Of a stretch of DNA of 64,000 bases, positions 58,399 through 64,000 are shown piece after piece (positions within the stretch are counted from its first letter, which is position 1; every line of letters starts with the position of its first letter). Source of the DNA: Ligustrum vulgare (Eukaryota; Streptophyta; Magnoliopsida; Lamiales; Oleaceae). The stretch spans positions 39,478,497-39,542,496 of the forward strand of contig OY743176.1 in assembly GCA_963555705.1 (NCBI GenBank), read 5' to 3'. The notes beneath the pieces were generated by a model. That model saw only the letters and a program-made list of their open reading frames with translations, was not told where the DNA came from and made no database searches. The position numbers and the translations under genes are program-made.

Positions 58399-59267
58399 GG
58401 CCATGTTCTCTTTACTGTTTTGAGGTCGTTTTCTGTTTTTATTTTCGAAAACACTAAAAACGCGTTCTCTTTACCATTTTCAAAAACACATTTTGGAAAA
58501 AAAAATTGTACACAAAACGCAAAACGTCCAAAATCTCGTTTTGAGCGTTTTGAGTGTATTTCAATAGAAAATGTTCAAAACGCGAAAAACGCGTTTTGGG
58601 GGGTTTTTTTTTTAATTCTTTTTAAGAATTATCCTAACTTGGAACTAAGTTTAAAATAAAGTTTTTTTTTTTTTTAATCATAACTTGGAACTGAGCCTAA
58701 ATAATAATAATAATAATTACTATTTATTTATTTATTTTTTAGAAATATCCTAACTTGGAACTAAGCCTAAAATAAAGTTTTATTGAATTCAATATCAACA
58801 TTACAAAACAAAAAAAAACAAAATTAAGTGAGATTTTTTGTTATTATATTTCAAAAAATGCCTTGATAAATGGACTCTGATGGTTTTGAAAGAACTTGCA
58901 TTTTCTGAATATTAATCGAACCAGAGTTTCCTCAAATCTCGAACCTGACCAAACTATGTTAATATAGTTAGACTCTTAGTGCTTACATTAGTGTGTTGCA
59001 TTTAACCATGTTTTCAGTGTATTGTGAAAGGAAATTTGAGTTTTAATCAGTAGTGCTCTACAATTAAATTAGTTAAAAATAGTTTAAGTAGTATTCTGCA
59101 AAATTTCAAACAAAACGTGTTTTCCAGCTTTTCATTTTTTAAAAACAGTTTTCAGAAATGACAAACCAAACGCGTTTTTAGCAAATTTGAAAACAAAAAT
59201 AAAAACAGGAAATATAAAACATTTTCGAAAATGAAAATACAAAATAAAATACAAACAGAACGCCACC
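58399..59267. mobile_element. Non-autonomous TTA-flanked DNA element (869 bp)
   Basis: The left end is GGCCATGTTCTCTTTA and the right end (reverse complement) is GGTGGCGTTCTGTTTG. TTA flanks both sides (58396-58398 and 59268-59270). It is rich in aaaacgcg/cgttttc, like the element at 53373, and belongs to the same family. No transposase was seen. Confidence 0.78.
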
Positions 59268-59372
59268 TTAAATTTTAGGGATCTGGACAGAGCCCGGATT
59301 GATTGGTCATTACCAGAAAGTAACAAGCAAAAAAGGGTCTCGGATAAGTTAGATTTGGAGTTAAAATTGTGA

Positions 59373-59919
59373 ATGTGAAATTCTTACCTTTTGATTTTAG
59401 TTAAGCATTTTTCTTCTTGTTATGTGCGTTTTTATTTTGTGTGTCACTTTTGTATTTTAATTTAATTAGAGGTTGCTTAGTACTGAGTCATTTACTCTCG
59501 AAACACATTCTATAATTAAATTACAATGTTTTAAAAAAAAAATTATTGTTTGTAAAATCACTAGATATCCTAATTTTCTTAGAATGGCTTAATATAGAGT
59601 AGTTTTTATTCTTGAGAAGCATTCTCAATTTTATTTTATTTTTTTAAAAAAATTAACTGCTTTTGTATGCTTGTCTGGGTTAGATGACCTTGCCAACGAT
59701 GGTATTTAGATTGGAATCAATTGTTAAGTTTCAAATTGTGGAAAAATTGTAGGTTGGGTTAATTTATGCTTATTCAGGTGAAACTTGATATCATTTGAGC
59801 ACAAGATTTATGTGTTGCATCATGAAGAAATGATTTGATTCAAACTGCTAAAGAGGTTGAAGATAATCGACTTTAGATTCTATAACTAAACATTCCAAAA
59901 ATATTTATACAAATCCATG
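59373..59919. other. Unassigned intergenic DNA
   Basis: AT-rich; nothing recognised. Confidence 0.6.
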
Positions 59920-59960
59920 TGTAACACCCAATCTAGGAAATCTTAAAAGATTTGATATGT

Positions 59961-60082
59961 ACTACTCATACCAACAAGGTGCACGTTCTTTTCCGGAAGT
60001 CCATCAGTAGAAACTCCATAGTTAAGCGTGCTTGGTTTGGAGCAATTCTATGATGGGTGACCTCCTGGGAAGTTTTATCGAG
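59961..60082 (+). other. 5S rRNA-like domain in the left Cassandra LTR
   Basis: It contains ctcataccaacaaggtgcac, gttaagcgtgcttgg and gatgggtgacctcctgggaa, which follow plant 5S rRNA, including a nearly intact C box of the internal Pol III promoter. It is not a functional 5S gene: several helices are altered. Confidence 0.9.
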
Positions 60083-60409
60083 GAGCTTGTGAGTGAGAAC
60101 AAAACATGTTGAAAAGATCTATGTTGGTACAGTGGGGACAATACGTCGTCAACTAACGGCCAAGACCAGCCTGTTAAGTGGGACTCGAGTTGTTACAAAT
60201 GGTATCAGAGCCGGTCTCCAGTTAAAAGTGGGAACTAAGTGCTATGCCATAGGACATGAGCCACCTTTTGAACCTGTAGGAGCCACCTCTAGAATCTCAA
60301 TGACTGGAAACGGATCCTCAGATGATTTAAGCGTGATGAAGACATCGCGAGTCTAACGAGGGGTGATCGTAACACCCAGGCTAGGAAAGCTTAAAAAATT
60401 TGATAGGTA

Positions 60410-60528
60410 CTACTCATACCAATAAGGTGCACCTTCTTTTTCGGAAATTCATTGTTATAAACTCCACAGTTAAGCGTACTTGGCTTGGAGCAATTCTATG
60501 ATGGGTGAGCTCCGTGGAAGTTTTCTCG
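60410..60528 (+). other. 5S rRNA-like domain in the right Cassandra LTR
   Basis: This is the same domain with more changes: gatgggtgagctccgtggaa replaces the box kept in the left LTR. Confidence 0.88.
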
Positions 60529-60644
60529 GGGAGCGTGTGAGTGAGGACAAAGTATGCTGAAAAGATCTATGTTAGTACAGTGGGGATAGTACGTTATCAT
60601 CTAACGGTCAGGACGGCCTATTAAGAGGGACCCAGGTCATTACA

Positions 60645-61260
60645 CCATGAACCAATTGTAGGACAGTTTGGGGTGACTGCACAGTTGTAAGGAGACATTG
60701 AGATAGATGAGGATTCCATGTGTGAACTTTTGTATGAATTTTCTAGGCTAATGAGATGAAAGTTGGGTGAATTCTGTTGAAGGCCGGTTTTTTAGAACAA
60801 ATGAGGGACATTGCTCTGATCATGGGTAATAAAAAAATCATGATGGTCCGAAAATTATAGGAGACATTATCATTCTCATGTACTATTGTTTTTATCTTTT
60901 CATTGTAATGAAAAGGCGAAAAAAGCAGGTGCATGAAACATAATACTCACTAATGCCTTAATTAAGTATCGTTTGAGAGAATTAGGCCTTTGATGTTTAG
61001 TAGCCCAATTAATTCTTTGAGGTTGATACAATCAAAATTTTGGGAAATCTATATTTATTGATGTGTTGCGCTACAATTTGTAAAGTCTGTCCAAACTAGA
61101 AAGGGTGATGATTAGTATATTATTTCAACCTTGAAATTGCACCTCGGGTAAAGAAAAAATATAAGTCAGGGGGTGTGTATCTTATGAGAGAAGAAACGAA
61201 ATATTTGACCATTAAGGGTTGGGAATTGAATCAATTCGTGACTTTATGATGTTTTGCATA
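60645..61260. other. Unassigned intergenic DNA
   Basis: No gene or family recognised. Confidence 0.6.
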
Positions 61261-61261
61261 A

Positions 61262-61266
<5 letters not shown>

Positions 61267-61349
<83 letters not shown>
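61267..61349. repeat. (TC)n(AC)n compound microsatellite
   Basis: A tctctc run of about 37 bp passes into an acacac run of about 46 bp. The minus-strand frame across it is not a gene. Confidence 0.97.
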
Positions 61350-61350
<1 letters not shown>

Positions 61351-61440
61351 AGTTTTGCATTGAATAAGTATAAATTGATTTTAGCAATGCAATTTTGAAG
61401 TTGTTTGTAGTTTTGACGCAACAATTCCAACGACTTACGG

Positions 61441-62888
61441 TGTAGAGACCTAGAATTTCCAATAACTCATTAAATAAATATTTTAATTTTTTAAATAGTT
61501 TCGCTACGACTTCGCCCATTTATTTAAAAACGTGCTCATAACCATGTTATTTATTTTTAAATTCAACTAGATAAATTTATGGGAAGAACACATAACAACT
61601 ACATTTAAAGTTACCTTTCTAAAATTAACAAACTTTAGACTTTGTTTATAAAAAAAATAGATGTTAATTAGTCATTAATCAATATAATATTATATAATAT
61701 ATAAATAATTATTAATTATACATTAAATTAAAACTAATATAATATTTAAATAAAAAAATCCTCAAATAACAATGTCCGTCCACCATTGGCCCCACTCCAC
61801 TCCAAAAATGAATTTTTTTTCTATTTTTTTCCACCCACCCACTCCCATCGGTCCACCAACCTCATCCCATCCTTCCTCGCAAAGTCACAATGGGTCACAT
61901 AAAATCACATTTCGTTCTGCACAACCCTACCCACCCCCCGCCTGTCCATCAACCCCACCCACCCTACCCCGCGAAGCCACAATTAGTCATACAAAATCAC
62001 ATTTCAGTCTCCTTGCACGTCCACCAACCCCACCCACCCTAACCTACCTCGCAAAGTCACAATTGGTGCCAAAAATCACATTTCGGTCACAATTACAAAT
62101 TTCACCCCAACCCAATCCACAAGTCAAAATTGGTCACAAAAATCACCCCAACCCAACCCACCCAAACCGCAAAGTCACAGTTGGTCACACAAACTCATAG
62201 TTCGGTCACGATTACAAAATTAGTAGCAAATTTCACCAAACCAAACCTCACAAGTCACAATAGGTCACAAAAATCATCCCGACCCCACTCTCAATCACCC
62301 CAACCCACCCAAACTGTAAAGTCAAGGTTGGTTACACAAACTCATAATTCGGTCACAATTACACATTTAGTAGCAAATTTCACCACACCCCACCCCATCC
62401 CACCCTACCTCACCTCACCATACCATACCCACGCCCCACATGCAAAGTTACAGTTGGTCACACAAAGTCACAGATTAGTCACAATTACAAATTTAATAGC
62501 AAATTTCACCCCAACCCAACTTCACCATCTCATCCCACCCACCCCCACCAACAAAGTCATACGAAGTCATATTTCAGTCACAATTACAAGTTTAGTTGCA
62601 AAATTCATCCCACACCACTCAACCTGACCCCCAAAGTTACATTTGGTCACACAAGTCATTTTTTTATCACACAAGGTCACAGTTCGGTTAAACAAAGTCA
62701 CTGTTCGATTACACAAGGTCACAATTCGATTACAATTACAAATTTAGTTGCAAAATTTACCCCACTGTAACCCCACCTCACCTACCCCAACCCAACCCAC
62801 ATCACAAAGTTACAGTTGGTCACACAAAAGTCACACCCCAATACTCACCCCACACCAACTGTAAAGTCACAATTGGTCACACAAAAGT
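61441..62888 (+). repeat. LTR-like head followed by a C-rich minisatellite
   Basis: The start tgtagagacctagaatttcc and the block tttcgctacgacttcgccca match the head at 62889. From about 61800 to 62885 the DNA is a degenerate C-rich repeat. The recurring units read aaagtcacagttggtcacac, then ttcggtcacaattacaaatt, then a caacccaccc-type block, at about 62165, 62318, 62442, 62630 and 62808. Open frames here are low-complexity artefacts. Confidence 0.6.
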
Positions 62889-64000
62889 TGTAGCGCCCGA
62901 GAATTTTTACGCAATTTAATAATTATTTCCAAGTTTCGAAAATCGTGCGGCTACGATTTCACCCATTTTAAGTTAACGTCGCGACACGTTCGTCTAGCCA
63001 AGTTGAGAAATGTAAAGTCAATTTGATTTTAAAATAAATTTCGAATTTCTAAAATTATATCATTTTATTTATTTATTTTATTTCTTTCAAAATCGTCTCT
63101 AAGTCCGAATCGTGTTATGATCATCTTATCAAATTCATTTTCCAAATTCAGTTGAATTCACGTGCATTATTTCTCGATTCCCGTTTCTTGTGTATCAACC
63201 CATAAATTTTCCAACATACCCCACCAACCCATACTCCACCCCATACCTATCAAACCCCCACTAACCTAAACCCATACTCTTCACATCACCCAACACCCTC
63301 TTTATACACATCCCCTCCCCCTTCAGTTTTCAGCAATTCCAGCAACCTCTCGACCAAGCAATCGCCATCCCACCACCTTCATACTGATCCCAGCAACACA
63401 TTCACCGAGCCAGAATCGATGCCACGACCAACCTCCTTCACACCATCAAACTCACTGCCAATCCAAACCAAAACACCCACCACGCACCACCACTCTGCCT
63501 CATTCCAAATACGCACACAAACCTCACCATCATCGAGTATCAACCCCAACCGCCGCCAACATCAACCCAAAACCGAACCCAAAGAAGTGAACCACCACTC
63601 AACCACCAAATGCTGCAGCCACCTCCATCTCCACTGGCCCTCTTAATCGGACCACCAACTTCCACAGTCACGACCTGCACCCAAGCTCCACTGCATCATC
63701 AGCCGCAAGCTCCAACACTACCATCTCCACACACAGACCACTCCTCTGGACTCCAACCACTCCGCCACCTCCATCACACCCTCATCACAAACCTATGCCC
63801 CAACAACAATACACCAACAAACCGCAACCAACCTGCAACCCAGGATTCACGCACACACAACCATCGCACCATCATTCCAAATCCCAGCTGCCCAGCCACG
63901 TCTAATCGTCACCACCATCATCACTACAACCATGACCGCAGACCACAACACCAATCATCATCATCATCATCATCATCACCACTCACCCCCAAACCACCGC
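62889..64000 (+). repeat. Probable LTR or unit start, running off the right edge
   Basis: It begins TGTAGCGCCCGAG and carries tcgtgcggctacgatttcac, shared in diverged form with 61441. A tttatacac box (63300-63308) could be a TATA. What follows is C-rich with many cacc repeats and a terminal (TCA)n run. A frame at 63419-63646 is Pro/Ser/Thr/His-rich and not credible as a gene. Confidence 0.45.

Larger units (their letters stand above)
57695..59372 (+). pseudogene. Degenerate intronless LOG-like (cytokinin riboside 5'-monophosphate phosphoribohydrolase) copy
   Basis: LOG enzymes release active cytokinin bases from nucleotide precursors. The fold start is clear: ISVFCGSTLGEDVEY, INLIYGGGSCGLI, then GTRTLGVIPTPL, DAIITL and TLEQFFNVISCAQMNMHTKP. 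The catalytic PGGxGTxxE loop reads PREFDTLEQ, and the Arg-Lys pair of the active helix is replaced (KCIHECTTLM), so activity is not expected. It has no introns, whereas most plant LOG genes have several, so it is likely a retrocopy. After a stop at 58267 the likely tail (LDRARIDWSLPESNKQKRVS, ending LDLELKL) appears at 59280-59372, and a second damaged tail copy at 58330-58398 is interrupted by the element at 58399. Confidence 0.78.
59920..60644 (+). mobile_element. Complete Cassandra TRIM with 5S rRNA-like LTRs (TSD CCATG)
   Basis: Two LTRs of 278 and 277 bp (59920-60197 and 60368-60644) enclose a 170-bp interior. The interior begins with the primer-binding site TGGTATCAGAGCC (60200) and ends with the purine tract gaggggtgat. 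CCATG flanks both ends (59915-59919 and 60645-60649). Each LTR carries a domain resembling plant 5S rRNA. This is the known Cassandra architecture: short, non-coding and dependent on proteins from other elements. Confidence 0.96.

Noticed and set aside
59961..60528. Genuine 5S rRNA genes
   Set aside because: The 5S-like stretches sit inside LTRs with TSDs and a primer site, and carry helix-breaking changes. They belong to Cassandra.
61772..62627. Pro/Thr/Ser-rich ORFs of 142 and 165 codons
   Set aside because: They are translations of a degenerate C-rich minisatellite and overlap each other in different frames.
63419..63646. 75-codon ORF rich in Pro, Ser, Thr and His
   Set aside because: Low complexity, no domain and no splice or promoter context; the region is C-rich repeat.
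1..64000. tRNA genes
   Set aside because: I looked for T-loop (ggttcgaat-type) and acceptor-stem patterns by eye and saw none convincing; the tRNA-like matches are retroelement primer-binding sites.

Overview
The window is nuclear DNA from a flowering plant, almost certainly a dicot. It holds one very long intron-rich housekeeping gene, an intact Cassandra TRIM (an LTR element carrying 5S rRNA sequence, found in land plants), plant Ty3 and Ty1 retroelements, a LINE fragment, TTA-flanked MITEs and AT-rich filler. I could not run searches. Family names come from motifs recognised by eye; all coordinates and target-site duplications (TSDs) were read directly.

Left block (1-8938): a decayed Ty3 element of the Tat lineage on the minus strand. 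It has a 661-bp LTR, a primer-binding site, a leader minisatellite, gag, protease, RT, a double RNase H, integrase and an antisense coiled-coil ORF. Its other LTR lies beyond the left edge. From 8939 to about 12600 there is only AT-rich and microsatellite DNA.

Middle block (12658-41639): a 24-exon minus-strand gene for an importin-13/transportin-3-type karyopherin-beta, about 1,009 codons spread over 29 kb. Its introns hold a Ty1/copia element with CATAT TSDs, a solo LTR with TTTAC TSDs, another probable solo LTR, a LINE-1 tail, several MITEs and long simple repeats. Exons 1-19, 22 and 24 read cleanly. Exons 20, 21 and 23 carry frame lesions, so the copy is either a young pseudogene or locally mis-sequenced.

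Right block (41640-64000): a 226-bp MITE, a 603-bp tandem duplication, one stranded myosin XI exon, a complete but dead Ty3 element (45814-52806, TSD CCTTA), two larger TTA-flanked DNA elements, an LTR of a second element with its primer-binding site, an unrecognised broken ORF, a degenerate LOG-like (cytokinin-activation family) pseudogene, a complete Cassandra element (TSD CCATG), and a C-rich minisatellite between two related LTR-like heads.

The most unusual signal is an array of the 12-bp palindrome TTACGGCCGTAA in four LTRs of at least two LTR types. In each it lies just upstream of the presumed TATA box. The genes do not form a pathway. The block is one host gene and some relics embedded in layered transposons.
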